Below are positions 29,236 to 38,683 of a stretch of DNA of 64,000 nucleotides, in pieces. The DNA comes from Prevotella sp. Its GTDB lineage: Bacteria; Bacteroidota; Bacteroidia; Bacteroidales; Bacteroidaceae. The position numbers were made by a program, and so were the translations under genes. The notes under the pieces are model-generated. The model was not told the DNA's origin, ran no database searches, and saw only the letters and a list, made by a program, of their open reading frames with translations. Numbering within the stretch: position 1 is the stretch's first letter; each line of letters starts with the position of its first letter. Location: positions 55,525 through 119,524 of the forward strand of contig JAFZIY010000027.1 of assembly GCA_017554105.1 (NCBI GenBank), given 5' to 3'.

Positions 29236-31368
29236 TTATCTTTTTTGCTTGTGCATTAGTTTCGAAATCCATGCTGCCAGTTGCTCGTATGCACTCTTCT
29301 CCTCAGTATGCTGTGGTTGTGCGAATGTCATTTCGTCCATTGAGTCACCATGCTGGTCAGGGAAGAGTATCATGATATTCTTTCCCGAGAAGTACTTCTC
29401 TATTTCCTCTGGCAGTCGTTCCAGTGCATTCTTGTATGACACTGTTCCCTTACGTGCAGCCACAACGACAAACAGATGGTCGTCATGTATGGATGCGGCA
29501 AGTTTTGGCAATCCCACCCAGTGCTCCATCTCGGCATAGTCAGCGCGTGCTTCGTGGTGGCGGTTGTTCACGTATTGTCTTATCAGTTGCAGCGTATCAC
29601 CTCGACCATGGAAATGGATGCGACACTCCAGGTTCACTGCCATGCGCGTCAGTCGTTCCAACCAGCGGTAGAACCCTGGCTCAAACTGTGCCCTTGAGGG
29701 CACCGCTACCTGTATTCTTCGTATGGTGTTCAGCGGTTGAACCATCCTAACCATCATTATCTGGCGGTTCAGTCCGTTGTAAAGACTCTGGTGGAACTGT
29801 CCCCAGAACTTCGTTGACACCTCGGGATGCATGTGCATTCCAAGAATAATCTCGCTTGCCTGAAACTCCTTGAACGCATGTTTTATGCCGTTGGCGATGT
29901 TCGCTGCCACTCTCACCTGTGTCTGCATCCTCACATCAGCGGCAGCAGCCACCTTCGCCACCTTCTCTAACAGTTGCTTACCCGCTTCCTGATTCTTCGG
30001 CATGTTGGCATCATCGTAAACCACATTGAGTCCCACTAAAGCCCTATTAAGTTTCGGGTTGCGCATCAAAATAGCCATATTCACCAAATACTCAGCATAT
30101 TCGGGGTATTTCATTGGTATCAGAATCTTCTCGTCATCGCTGCTTTCGTTCTCGTTAGCCATGTCCTTGTCGCGAATGATAATTCTCTGTGCCGACTTCT
30201 CGGTGATGATGGTAGAGATGATACATGTGAAGAGTATCATTATGATAACTCCATTCAGCATGTCGTCGTTCACAAGTTTCACCCCTGGTGCGGTTTCCAG
30301 TCGCATTGCAACCAAGAGTATCGCTATGGCACCGGCGGCATGAGCCGATGTAAGTCCAAACATCATGTGACCAGACGATAGCGGTAACTTGCACAGGAAA
30401 CATGACACGTAGGCGGCTATTGCCTTGCCGAAAGTACCAAAGAACACTATTGCAGCCACAACAGCAAATATCTCGCCGCCGTGGAATAGCACTCTCACGT
30501 TGATGAGCATTCCCACTCCGATAAGGAAATAAGGTATGAAAATGGCGTTGCCGATGAACTCAATCCTGTTCATCAGCGCAGACAAGTGAGGTATGTATCG
30601 GTTGAGTATGAGTCCTGACAGGAAGGCTCCGAAAATTCCTTCCAGCCCGACTGCATCGGTAAGGGCAGCGCTCATGAAGAGTATCGACATGATGAAGATG
30701 AACTGCATCACGGCGTCACTGTACCTGCGAAGGAACCATCGTGTGAGCCGAGGGATGAGGAGGGTCAGCAGGGTGCATACCAACACTATCTTCGCAACAA
30801 ACCAAGCCCAGAACATTATGCCGCCACTGCCGTTGTGAGCAGATGACACTGCTGCCATAACTACAAGTGCAAGGAATAGTGCTATCATCGTAGAGCCCAC
30901 ACTAAGCGTAACACTCGGCTTGCGTTGCAGACCGTAACGGCTGACGATAGGGTAGGCGATGAGGGTATTGGAAGCCATGATACATCCCAGTGTCAACGCT
31001 GCAATTGGAGCATAGCCGAGCAATGACGTTCCCATGAAATAGGTCATGGCGAAGGGAACTGCAAAGGTAAGCAGTCCGAAGGTGATAAAATCCCTGCCTC
31101 GTTTCTTCACGCCCTCGAAGTCCATCTCAAGTGCAGCAAGGAACATGATGTAGTAAAGTCCCACCTTGCCGAACAACTCAAATGAGTTGTCGCGTACCAG
31201 AATGTTCAAGCCATATTGCCCCAGTAGCACACCGGCGAGCACCATACCGATGATGTGCGGTATCCTCAGCTTACCCATAATGATAGGAGCAAAAAGGATT
31301 ATCAGCAACACCACAAAGAATACCAGCGTGGGGTCGGTAATCGGTAAATATTGACTAAGGTTGAACAT
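29236..31368 (-). CDS. Cation/proton antiporter (CPA2) with universal-stress-like C-terminal domain
   Basis: This 710-residue inner-membrane protein has about twelve hydrophobic segments in residues 10-400 typical of Na+/H+ and K+/H+ exchangers ([64 protein letters not shown]). Residues 430-700 are soluble and resemble tandem UspA domains ([28 protein letters not shown]). The open frame continues upstream to 32193 but there it runs antisense through asd. Start 31368 fits the hydrophobic N-terminus and leaves room for TAATTTTG at 31389-31396. Substrate cation is unknown. Confidence 0.9.
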   Translation of the reverse strand: MFNLSQYLPITDPTLVFFVVLLIILFAPIIMGKLRIPHIIGMVLAGVLLGQYGLNILVRDNSFELFGKVGLYYIMFLAALEMDFEGVKKRGRDFITFGLLTFAVPFAMTYFMGTSLLGYAPIAALTLGCIMASNTLIAYPIVSRYGLQRKPSVTLSVGSTMIALFLALVVMAAVSSAHNGSGGIMFWAWFVAKIVLVCTLLTLLIPRLTRWFLRRYSDAVMQFIFIMSILFMSAALTDAVGLEGIFGAFLSGLILNRYIPHLSALMNRIEFIGNAIFIPYFLIGVGMLINVRVLFHGGEIFAVVAAIVFFGTFGKAIAAYVSCFLCKLPLSSGHMMFGLTSAHAAGAIAILLVAMRLETAPGVKLVNDDMLNGVIIMILFTCIISTIITEKSAQRIIIRDKDMANENESSDDEKILIPMKYPEYAEYLVNMAILMRNPKLNRALVGLNVVYDDANMPKNQEAGKQLLEKVAKVAAAADVRMQTQVRVAANIANGIKHAFKEFQASEIILGMHMHPEVSTKFWGQFHQSLYNGLNRQIMMVRMVQPLNTIRRIQVAVPSRAQFEPGFYRWLERLTRMAVNLECRIHFHGRGDTLQLIRQYVNNRHHEARADYAEMEHWVGLPKLAASIHDDHLFVVVAARKGTVSYKNALERLPEEIEKYFSGKNIMILFPDQHGDSMDEMTFAQPQHTEEKSAYEQLAAWISKLMHKQKR

Positions 31369-31388
31369 TTTGCTTCTTATTTTGCATA

Positions 31389-31396
31389 CAAAATTA
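31389..31396 (-). promoter_or_regulatory. Promoter -7 element of the antiporter-lolD operon
   Basis: TAATTTTG on the minus strand, 20 bp before the antiporter start. The -33 element is weak. Confidence 0.5.
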
Positions 31397-31438
31397 CAAA
31401 AAATAACTGAAACGTGCATATAATACGACGGAAAGTTG

Positions 31439-31446
31439 TAATTTTG
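31439..31446 (+). promoter_or_regulatory. Promoter -7 element of asd
   Basis: TAATTTTG followed by CACC, 24 bp before the asd ATG and divergent from the antiporter promoter. No good -33 element. Confidence 0.5.
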
Positions 31447-31470
31447 CACCAATTTTAAACATTTATAGAG

Positions 31471-32484
31471 ATGAAAGTGGCAATTGTAGGCGCCAGTGGC
31501 GCCGTAGGACAGGAGTTTTTGCGTATCCTTGACGAGCGTAATTTCCCTATTGATGAGTTGGTATTGTTTGGCTCCCAGCGTTCGGCTGGCACAAAATACA
31601 CCTTCCGTGGAAAGGAAATCGAGGTGAAACTGCTGCAGCACAACGACGACTTCCGTGATGTTGACATCGCGTTTACATCGGCGGGAGCAGGCACGAGCAA
31701 GGAGTTTGCCGAGGATATCACGAAATATGGTGCGGTGATGATTGACAACTCCAGTGCTTTCCGCATGGATGACGATGTGCCATTGGTGGTGCCTGAGTGT
31801 AACGCCGAGGACGCCTTGAAGCGTCCGCGCGGTATTATCGCCAACCCCAACTGCACCACTATAATGATGGTAGTGTGCCTGCAGCCATTGGAGAACATCT
31901 CTCACATCAAGCGCATCCATGTCGCTTCCTATCAGAGTGCTTCGGGAGCGGGAGCCGCAGCGATGGCAGAACTGCAGCAGCAGTATAAGGAGATGATAGA
32001 GGAAGGTGAGGTAAAGACTGTTAAGAAGTTTGCTCACCAACTGGCATACAATGTCATTCCGCAGATTGATGTCTTCCAGCCGAACGGTTACACCAAGGAA
32101 GAGATGAAGATGTTCAATGAGACCCGCAAAATAATGCACACCGATGCACGTTGCTCTGCTATGTGCGTCAGGGTAAGTTCTTTGCGTTCCCATTCTGAGA
32201 GTGTTTGGATTGAGACTGAGAAACCCATTTCAGTCGAGGAGGCGCAGAAGGCTTTTGCAGCAGCACCTGGTGTGACATTGAAGGACGATCCGGCAAATCT
32301 CGTCTATCCTATGCCGCTTGAGACCGCCGGACATGATGATGTCTATGTGGGTCGTGTGCGCAAAGACCTTGCCGACGACTGCGGTCTTACCTTCTGGCTC
32401 TCAGGCGACCAGATTCGCAAGGGCGCTGCTTTGAATGCCGTGCAGATTGCGGAATACCTGATTAAGGTGGGTAATGTGAAATAG
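31471..32484 (+). CDS. asd: Aspartate-semialdehyde dehydrogenase
   Basis: This 337-residue enzyme reduces aspartyl phosphate to aspartate semialdehyde, the branch point to lysine/diaminopimelate, threonine and methionine. The N-terminal Rossmann motif is [15 protein letters not shown]. The catalytic cysteine is Cys128 in [22 protein letters not shown] and RVPV-like substrate segment RCSAMCVRV are present. The length matches the bacterial family. It has its own promoter and a strong terminator, so it is monocistronic. Confidence 0.96.
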   Translation: MKVAIVGASGAVGQEFLRILDERNFPIDELVLFGSQRSAGTKYTFRGKEIEVKLLQHNDDFRDVDIAFTSAGAGTSKEFAEDITKYGAVMIDNSSAFRMDDDVPLVVPECNAEDALKRPRGIIANPNCTTIMMVVCLQPLENISHIKRIHVASYQSASGAGAAAMAELQQQYKEMIEEGEVKTVKKFAHQLAYNVIPQIDVFQPNGYTKEEMKMFNETRKIMHTDARCSAMCVRVSSLRSHSESVWIETEKPISVEEAQKAFAAAPGVTLKDDPANLVYPMPLETAGHDDVYVGRVRKDLADDCGLTFWLSGDQIRKGAALNAVQIAEYLIKVGNVK

Positions 32485-32526
32485 ATTTTGAGTGCTGCGA
32501 TGTCATAGCAGCACACTGAACAATAT

Positions 32527-32567
32527 GTAATATGGGCTGTTTTGAATCTCAAAACAGCCCATATTAC
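32527..32567. terminator. Terminator between asd and the CobW-type gene
   Basis: A perfect 18-bp stem (32527-32544 with 32550-32567) with loop AATCT lies between convergent genes and may act in both directions. Confidence 0.8.
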
Positions 32568-32634
32568 TTTGTGATTCATCACGTTTCGTATAGCGAAAAG
32601 CCATCTTTCGCAGTCCGATTGATGGTAAAACGTA

Positions 32635-33909
32635 TTACATTTCGAGGCATGCGTCAAGTTCACGGGTAAGCATTTCCTTGTCGAGATGCTGTCCGATGAA
32701 CACCAGTTTTATCATGCGGTCGCCGTAAGTGTCGTCCCAGTCGCGCAGCATGTCGGGATTCTGCTTCATTATTTGCATCAGTTCCTCCTCGTTGGCGGTG
32801 GCATACCACAGTCCGCTTTCCCTGATGGTCTTCTGCACTCCAGCCTGTTCGAAGAGGAAAGACATGTCTCGTTGATGAGAGAAATAGCACACTCCCTTGG
32901 TGCGTATCACGTTGTTAGGCCATTTCCTTGCCACAAACTGGTCGAAGTTATTTATGTTGAACGGCTGTCGGCGGTAGTAAACGAATGTTCCGATGCCATA
33001 TTCCTCTGCCTCTCCTTCATCGTGAGGGTGGTGATGATGATGGTGGTGATGCCCGTGCTCATGTTCCTCCTCGTGTTCATGGTCGTGCTCCTCATCGTCA
33101 TGTTCATGTTCCTCCTCATCGTCGTCGTGATGGTGGTGATGCTCATGATGATGCTTCGCCTCATGCTCTTCCTCCTCGGTGACGGGGCGCTCAAGTTCCT
33201 CTACCCACCGCGCCGATGTTATAACGCGCTCGAAGTCGAACATATGTGTGTCGAGAATCTGCTCCAACGGGATGTCGGCATAGTCACATTCAATGATTTG
33301 TGCCCTCGATTGCAGAGTGCGGATTATCGCCTTCACGCGCTCCAGTTCCTCGGGTTTCACCTCCGATGCCTTGTTCAGCAGTATGATGTTACAGAACTCT
33401 ATCTGCTGGATGATAAGGTTCTCGATGTCCTCTTCATAAAGGTTGGTTTTTGTCAGTTGTTCTCCGCAATTGAACTCGCTCTGCATGCGCAGTGCGTCAA
33501 CGACGGTAACGATGCAGTCGAGACGCGGAATGCCGTGCTGCATGAACTCAGGTCCCATCTGCGGTATTGAGCAGATGGTCTGTGCTATGGGTTCCGGTTC
33601 ACAGATACCGCTTGCCTCTATCACGATATAATCGAACTTCTCAGTCTTCATTATGTCGTTAAGTTGTGCCACGAGGTCCATCTTCAGCGTACAGCAGATG
33701 CAACCGTTCTGCAGTGCCACGAGGCTGTCGTCACCCTGTGTGACCACTCCTCCTTTTTGTATGAGGTCGGCGTCGATGTTCACTTCACCGATGTCGTTCA
33801 CTATCACTGCAAACTTGATGTTGCGCTTGTTTGCCAGAATACGGTTTACCAGTGTCGTCTTTCCGCTGCCGAGATATCCTGTGAGCAGCAAGACAGGTGT
33901 TTGTTTCAT
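32635..33909 (-). CDS. CobW/COG0523 family GTPase with His/Asp/Glu-rich metal-binding segment
   Basis: This 424-residue G3E GTPase has Walker A GYLGSGKTTL near residue 11, the family metal motif CxCC (GCICCTL, Cys70/72/73), an ExxG-like GEVNID switch, NKAS (G4) and the CobW C-terminal domain (TFVYYRRQPFN-like, residues 305-415). A segment at about 238-300 is made almost only of His, Asp and Glu, including a run of eight His. The family delivers zinc or another metal to client enzymes; the His-rich loop suggests buffering of Zn or Ni. The client is unknown. It follows the O-acetylation operon after a repeat-filled 62-bp spacer and may be a separate unit. Confidence 0.92.
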   Translation of the reverse strand: MKQTPVLLLTGYLGSGKTTLVNRILANKRNIKFAVIVNDIGEVNIDADLIQKGGVVTQGDDSLVALQNGCICCTLKMDLVAQLNDIMKTEKFDYIVIEASGICEPEPIAQTICSIPQMGPEFMQHGIPRLDCIVTVVDALRMQSEFNCGEQLTKTNLYEEDIENLIIQQIEFCNIILLNKASEVKPEELERVKAIIRTLQSRAQIIECDYADIPLEQILDTHMFDFERVITSARWVEELERPVTEEEEHEAKHHHEHHHHHDDDEEEHEHDDEEHDHEHEEEHEHGHHHHHHHHPHDEGEAEEYGIGTFVYYRRQPFNINNFDQFVARKWPNNVIRTKGVCYFSHQRDMSFLFEQAGVQKTIRESGLWYATANEEELMQIMKQNPDMLRDWDDTYGDRMIKLVFIGQHLDKEMLTRELDACLEM

Positions 33910-33971
33910 TTACTTTGAACTTTAAACTTTGAACTCCTAACTTCTCTCTAACTTCTAATTCCTAACTTTTT
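33910..33971. repeat. Compound spacer repeat before the CobW-type gene
   Basis: The spacer combines two repeat types: GAACTTTAAACTTTGAAC (33918-33935), like the spacer at 10774, and CTAACTTCTAATTCCTAACT-like units (33936-33970), like the mutL spacer. Confidence 0.6.
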
Positions 33972-35300
33972 TCACTGTGTCAGGAACGCCGAGTACTTGT
34001 TGCATATCTTAGGTGAGTATGCGCTGAAGATGTTGTTGGCAAACAAGATGTCGGTAATCTTGTTCTCACGCACATACTCCACCATGTTCTTTGTGAAGTA
34101 ACGGTTGTCTATCACGTGTATCTCCTCGAACGAGAAGAACAGATATCCAGGTATGGCATTGCCGAAACTGTCTTTCAGAATGATTACACGCCTGCCGTTC
34201 TTCGTCGATGTGCGCACCTGTGTTATCTTGCTGTCGCCACCCATGAAGGTGCAGTATGCACCGCCACTGCCATCCTTGAACTTCACGAAGAACTGTCCCT
34301 GGTACGGTTTTCCCATGCCCGTCACCTGATAGTTCTTATTGATGGTGTAGTTGGTGTAGGTAGTGGTATATTCCACTCCTTGCGGAACATAATATACGAA
34401 GTCCTCTGGTGACTGCTTCACGGCAATGTCCTTTGAGTAGCCATACATGGTACCTACGTAGCCGTGAACCACCTCGCGCTTGTAACTTGACAAGTCGCGG
34501 AAGGGCACACCAGCCACCTCTGCGAATTTCTTTGCCGCATAATATGCGCCGAGTGGCGACCAGTGATGGTCTGTCCTGAGGTAGATGTCCTCCGAGGCAT
34601 GCTCACCAAGTATCTGATGTATGTTCACTGCCTTCACGCCTGGTGCCAGATGTTTCATCACATTGTTGATAGTCAGCGACTGAGGCTTGCTTGCCTTCTT
34701 CATCTTTTCTGGGCAATAGTACTCTATGGCGGTAGGAATAACCATACAATATACGTTTACCTCACTACCGAACTTCTCCTTATATTTGTTGGCAGCCTGT
34801 GCGTATGCAGTACCGCCTTCAGCCCCTCCGCCGTATGCCATCAGTGCTCTGGCATTGGGAGCGTTGCCCACCACCACGATTCCCGAGTGCGCTATCTTGG
34901 CGTTCTCGTTGGCTGTCACCTCGTTTTTGTATTCATAGTTGGGGTCGTCTTTGCTCACCTCGGCATTCTCATTGCCACCTTCTTCTCCTTCTTGTGGTGT
35001 CTGTTCTGCAGCATGGAATGTCACAGCATCGTCGCCTTCGATGTTAAGTTTTAGCGTTTTGCCGAACTCCATGCTCAGTGCCATCAGCGTGTCTCGATAC
35101 GGCTCGCTGTCGCTGAACCACGATGACACTTCCTCTGTGAACTTGCCACTTGCCAGTTTCTCCCATGAGAACTCAGGGAATGTGGCAAGGTCGCGTTTCT
35201 CCAGTTCCGAGTATGTGCTTCTCGGGAAGGTCAGGAAAACAACTGTCAGCATGGCGAACACACCAGCTATCAGTCCTAAATAAATGTAATTATGTCTCAT
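33972..35300 (-). CDS. DHHW family protein (AlgJ/AlgX-like O-acetylation), first paralogue
   Basis: This 442-residue protein has an N-terminal membrane anchor (YIYLGLIAGVFAMLTVVFLTF) and then a periplasmic SGNH-like fold. The family motif is LRTDHHWSPLGAYYAA, which supplies the Asp-His of the triad, and ILKDSFGNAIPGYLF supplies the probable serine. An acidic insertion (EGEEGGNENAEVSKDD) precedes the conserved part. With the MBOAT protein upstream it should move acetyl groups onto an extracellular polysaccharide or peptidoglycan-like acceptor. It overlaps the second DHHW gene by 4 bp. The two proteins are clear paralogues. Confidence 0.87.
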   Translation of the reverse strand: MRHNYIYLGLIAGVFAMLTVVFLTFPRSTYSELEKRDLATFPEFSWEKLASGKFTEEVSSWFSDSEPYRDTLMALSMEFGKTLKLNIEGDDAVTFHAAEQTPQEGEEGGNENAEVSKDDPNYEYKNEVTANENAKIAHSGIVVVGNAPNARALMAYGGGAEGGTAYAQAANKYKEKFGSEVNVYCMVIPTAIEYYCPEKMKKASKPQSLTINNVMKHLAPGVKAVNIHQILGEHASEDIYLRTDHHWSPLGAYYAAKKFAEVAGVPFRDLSSYKREVVHGYVGTMYGYSKDIAVKQSPEDFVYYVPQGVEYTTTYTNYTINKNYQVTGMGKPYQGQFFVKFKDGSGGAYCTFMGGDSKITQVRTSTKNGRRVIILKDSFGNAIPGYLFFSFEEIHVIDNRYFTKNMVEYVRENKITDILFANNIFSAYSPKICNKYSAFLTQ

Positions 35301-36352
35301 TGTTCAAGATATTTCAGGTACATCTCCCACGTAGCATGGTTTGAGGCATGCCCCATGTTGTTTGCAAACAGTATGTCGGTTATCTTATTATTTCTCACAT
35401 AGTCTATCATGTTGCGGTTGAAGTAACGGCAGTCAATGACGTGTATCTCCTCGAAAGAGTAGAAGAGATAGCCTGGAAGGGCATTGCCGAAACTGTCTTT
35501 TAGTATCATCAACCGTCTGTGATTACGTGTGGAGGTCTCCACTTTCACTATTTTCGCATCGCCACCCATGAAGGTGCTGTATGCTGCTGCACTGCCGTCC
35601 TTGTACTTCATGAAGAAATCTCTCACCATGGGTTCCGACTCTCCGGTGATGTTCTTGCGTGCACCGTCGAGCGTATAGTTGATGTATGTCGTCGTGAAGT
35701 TTACTCCCCGAGGTACATAATACACGAAATCCTCTGGATAACGGCGTATGGCATTGTCGCCAGAGAACTTGGCCATAGTGCCTACAAAGTCGTGAACGAC
35801 ATACGCGTCATAGTTGTTCAGTTTCTTGAAAGGCACCTTTGCCACTCTCGCGAACTTTTCAGCGGCATAGTATGCGCCCAGAGGCAGCCAGTGGTGGTCG
35901 GTCCTCGAGTAGATACGCTCATCGCAATGCTCGCTCAGGGTGGGGTAGATGTCCACGGCCTTTACGTCCTCAAGACAGTCGAACATATGCATCATCACGG
36001 GCAGTTGCTCCTTGCTCCACTCGTATGCTGATGGCGGACAATAGAACTCCACTGCCAAAGGGATGGGCATGAGATAAACGTTCACGTTTTTCCCGAAGGT
36101 CCTTTTATATGTGTTTGCAGTCTGTGCGTAAGCCTCTCCCTTGTCAGCGCAACCGCCATAGCAGCTCATGTAGCGCATCTCCGAGCCGGTACCCATTATC
36201 ATGATGCCGTTGGAGCGGCGCACGGGAAAGTCCTCTATCTCGTGCCAATCGTAGTCATCGTCATAGAGTTCCTGCGCCAGCGAAACGCTGGGGAACATGA
36301 CCATCGCTGCGACGGCAGTCGCTGCCGTTATTATTTTCTTTATCTCCATCAA
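35297..36352 (-). CDS. DHHW family protein (AlgJ/AlgX-like O-acetylation), second paralogue
   Basis: This 351-residue protein starts with a signal peptide or anchor (AATAVAAMVMFPSVSLAQ). It carries SRTDHHWLPLGAYYAAEKFA and ILKDSFGNALPGYLFYSFEEIHVIDCRYF, matching the first paralogue along most of its length but lacking the acidic insertion. Translational coupling to the next gene (ATGA-type 4-bp overlap) and a 15-bp gap from the MBOAT gene indicate one operon. The difference in N-termini (exported here, membrane-anchored in the other) suggests the two act at different points of the transfer chain; that is inference. Confidence 0.87.
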   Translation of the reverse strand: MMEIKKIITAATAVAAMVMFPSVSLAQELYDDDYDWHEIEDFPVRRSNGIMIMGTGSEMRYMSCYGGCADKGEAYAQTANTYKRTFGKNVNVYLMPIPLAVEFYCPPSAYEWSKEQLPVMMHMFDCLEDVKAVDIYPTLSEHCDERIYSRTDHHWLPLGAYYAAEKFARVAKVPFKKLNNYDAYVVHDFVGTMAKFSGDNAIRRYPEDFVYYVPRGVNFTTTYINYTLDGARKNITGESEPMVRDFFMKYKDGSAAAYSTFMGGDAKIVKVETSTRNHRRLMILKDSFGNALPGYLFYSFEEIHVIDCRYFNRNMIDYVRNNKITDILFANNMGHASNHATWEMYLKYLEQ

Positions 36353-36367
36353 ATCCTTTACAATCTT

Positions 36368-37813
36368 TTAGAAGCGGGTATATAGGAATGCGTTGTTCGT
36401 AGCACCCACCAGAAGTGCCACACTGAGCACCAGCACCACAAGCGACAGCACGGTGCGACCTATCAGTATTGCTCCGTGATGTATGGTGCTGTGGTTCTTA
36501 AGCAACCGTTCGGTAGTGTCTGCAATGAGTTTGCGCACCGGCATGCAAAGCACGAGGGCAAAGAGGAACAGCCAGAACTTGTCCATCACTGCAGCCTGGG
36601 ATGCGAAGTCGGTGAATGTCTTGCCAAAACCGAAGAACGAGTTGAAGAACGTTGTCATCTGCGAGAAGTCCTCGAAATAGAATATTCCCCAGCCAATCAC
36701 CACGAGGATGAGGCTGTATATATGCAACAGTGGGGTGAAGAAGCGGTTCTTCAGACGAAGAATGGTGTACTTCTCAAGCGCCACGATGAATCCGAAATAG
36801 ACACCCCAGATGATGAAGTTCCAACTTGCGCCGTGCCACATACCCGTGAGGAACCACACTACAAATATGTTCCAAGCCTGATGCCGCCGGTTTCCGCCAA
36901 GTGGGATATACACATAGTCGCGGAAGAAACTACCCAACGACATGTGCCAGCGACGCCAGAAGTCGGTGATGCTGTTGCAGCAATAGGGGTGGTTGAAGTT
37001 CTCCTTGAAGTGGAACCCGAGACAACGGCCGATACCGATAGCCATGTCACTGTATCCCGAGAAATCAAAGTAGATTTGCAGAGTGAACGCAAGTATTCCC
37101 ACCCATGCGCCTGTCGTGGAGAGGTTTGAGATGCCCCCGACAAGGAACTGGTCGGCAATCTCGGAGAGTTGGTTGGCTATTATCACCTTCTTTCCAAGTC
37201 CTATGAGGAAACGGAACGCACCATCGGCGATGTCGTTTGCCGTCACATGGCGACCGGTAATCTCTTCAGCAACGGTGCCATAGCGCACGATAGGACCGGC
37301 GATGAGTTGCGGGAACATCGAGATGTAAAGCAAAAGGTCGGCATAGCGACGCTGTGCCGGTGACTCGCGGCGATAGACATCGACGAGATATGATATCGAC
37401 TGGAAGGTGTAGAAACTGATTCCGATGGGCAGTGCCAGTTTAGGCAGTGCCACGTTGACGCCAAGGTCGGCAAGGATAGAGCCGAAAAAGCCCAGATATT
37501 TGAACACTCCGAGTATAAGGAGGTTGCATATCAGTCCTATAACCAGTGCCAGTTTACGATGTCGGTTGGAACGGTCGATGACACGGCCGGCGATGAAGTT
37601 CACAAACACACTGAATAGCATGAGGAACACATATACTGGTTCTCCCCATGCATAGAACAGCAGTGAGAACAATACCAGCACCCAGTTCTTGGTGCGGTTG
37701 TATGGAGCGTTGGGCGATGTGTTATGCTTCTTGTCAATCAGCGATGCCAGAATGTAGAGCAGCGCGAACGACGGGATGAACGCGAAGATGAAGAATAGGT
37801 CTGAGAATACCAT
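36368..37813 (-). CDS. MBOAT family O-acyltransferase (AlgI/DltB-like)
   Basis: This 481-residue polytopic membrane protein belongs to the MBOAT acyltransferases that pass acetyl groups from the cytoplasm to the outer face of the inner membrane. Motifs include FNHPYCCNSITDFWRRWHMS and the catalytic-histidine segment WFLTGMWHGASWNFIIWG. Ten or more hydrophobic helices are visible, including LPIGISFYTFQSISYLVDVYR. Neighbours (SGNH hydrolase, two DHHW proteins) are those of an alginate-type O-acetylation system. The acceptor polymer is not evident here. Confidence 0.93.
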   Translation of the reverse strand: MVFSDLFFIFAFIPSFALLYILASLIDKKHNTSPNAPYNRTKNWVLVLFSLLFYAWGEPVYVFLMLFSVFVNFIAGRVIDRSNRHRKLALVIGLICNLLILGVFKYLGFFGSILADLGVNVALPKLALPIGISFYTFQSISYLVDVYRRESPAQRRYADLLLYISMFPQLIAGPIVRYGTVAEEITGRHVTANDIADGAFRFLIGLGKKVIIANQLSEIADQFLVGGISNLSTTGAWVGILAFTLQIYFDFSGYSDMAIGIGRCLGFHFKENFNHPYCCNSITDFWRRWHMSLGSFFRDYVYIPLGGNRRHQAWNIFVVWFLTGMWHGASWNFIIWGVYFGFIVALEKYTILRLKNRFFTPLLHIYSLILVVIGWGIFYFEDFSQMTTFFNSFFGFGKTFTDFASQAAVMDKFWLFLFALVLCMPVRKLIADTTERLLKNHSTIHHGAILIGRTVLSLVVLVLSVALLVGATNNAFLYTRF

Positions 37814-37815
37814 CT

Positions 37816-37870
37816 TTTATTACTAGTTTTTACCTTTTTACCTTTTTGTTTTTTACCTTTTAATTATATC
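37816..37870. repeat. TTTTTACC spacer repeat before the MBOAT gene
   Basis: The spacer holds four imperfect TTTTTACC units. The same unit appears in the coding sequence for the M16 signal peptide (8836-8859). Confidence 0.6.
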
Positions 37871-37874
37871 ATGT

Positions 37875-38681
37875 TTAATATTTCCGCAGCATCAGCGGAA
37901 CCATCTCTGCTATGATTCTTGCATTGTGGCGGGCACCCTCGGCATTGGTGTGGGTACCGTCAGACGTGAAATGCTTGTGCTGTAGTTCCTTATCACGGTC
38001 GAGGAACTTGCTGTCGTCCTGCCTGAGCCAGCCTATGTTGCATGCTTCGGCACACTCCACAAGCACGTCGCCCACCATTTGGATGTTCTCCAGACTGGTA
38101 GCGGTGCACTGAAGTGGGGTGAACAGTATAATCTGTACGTCGGGGAACGACTCTCTGAGCAGTGCAATGCCATAGAATACCGACTGCGCCAGCGATGTCA
38201 TCTCATTGACGTTAATGTCTGAGAGGTTATCGTTGACGGTCATCAAAGCCATTTCCGTACCCATGGAGAATATCCCTGGACGCTTGTTCTGAAACCATGC
38301 GTCGTTGGTTCCGGCAGCAATTATGACGAGACCTGGCACCGCCTGCGCACCGTTCTCCACCGCCTGCCTGAGACGCATTATCTGGTTGTATATCACGTTA
38401 TCGTCGCCAAGCACGGCAATGTCCTCCTCCGTGTTGGTCTTTGTCTGCGACGTGTTGGTCCATGTGGCTCCGCTCCGCGCATAGCTCTTGCACGAAGCAG
38501 GGCGGAAGAAGTCCTTGAACCACTTGTTCCACCCTTTCGCGTTGTCGCAGTCGTCGCCCCCAATCCAAGTGTTGGAGTCGCCTAAGATCACAACGTCTAA
38601 ACTCTTGTTTATATGTATCTGAGCCATTGTGCCGCACGCTGCCAAGAGGCACAGCGCGATGGCTGCCATAGTTCTTCTCAT
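37875..38681 (-). CDS. SGNH/GDSL-type hydrolase, exported
   Basis: This 268-residue protein has a signal peptide (MAAIALCLLAACGTMAQ). SGNH blocks are visible: block I VVILGDSNTW (nucleophile Ser), block III AAGTNDAW, and block V DGTHTNAEGARHNA (Asp/His). The Cys in the hydrophobic stretch (AACGT) leaves open a lipoprotein. By fold it is an esterase or acetyltransferase. Its place between the lipoprotein and the MBOAT gene suggests it removes or transfers O-acetyl groups on the same polymer. Confidence 0.87.
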   Translation of the reverse strand: MRRTMAAIALCLLAACGTMAQIHINKSLDVVILGDSNTWIGGDDCDNAKGWNKWFKDFFRPASCKSYARSGATWTNTSQTKTNTEEDIAVLGDDNVIYNQIMRLRQAVENGAQAVPGLVIIAAGTNDAWFQNKRPGIFSMGTEMALMTVNDNLSDINVNEMTSLAQSVFYGIALLRESFPDVQIILFTPLQCTATSLENIQMVGDVLVECAEACNIGWLRQDDSKFLDRDKELQHKHFTSDGTHTNAEGARHNARIIAEMVPLMLRKY

Positions 38682-38683
38682 CG

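Noticed and set aside
31369-32193. N-terminal extension of the antiporter frame
   Set aside because: It runs antisense through the complete asd gene and past the antiporter promoter. The hydrophobic N-terminus starts at 31368.
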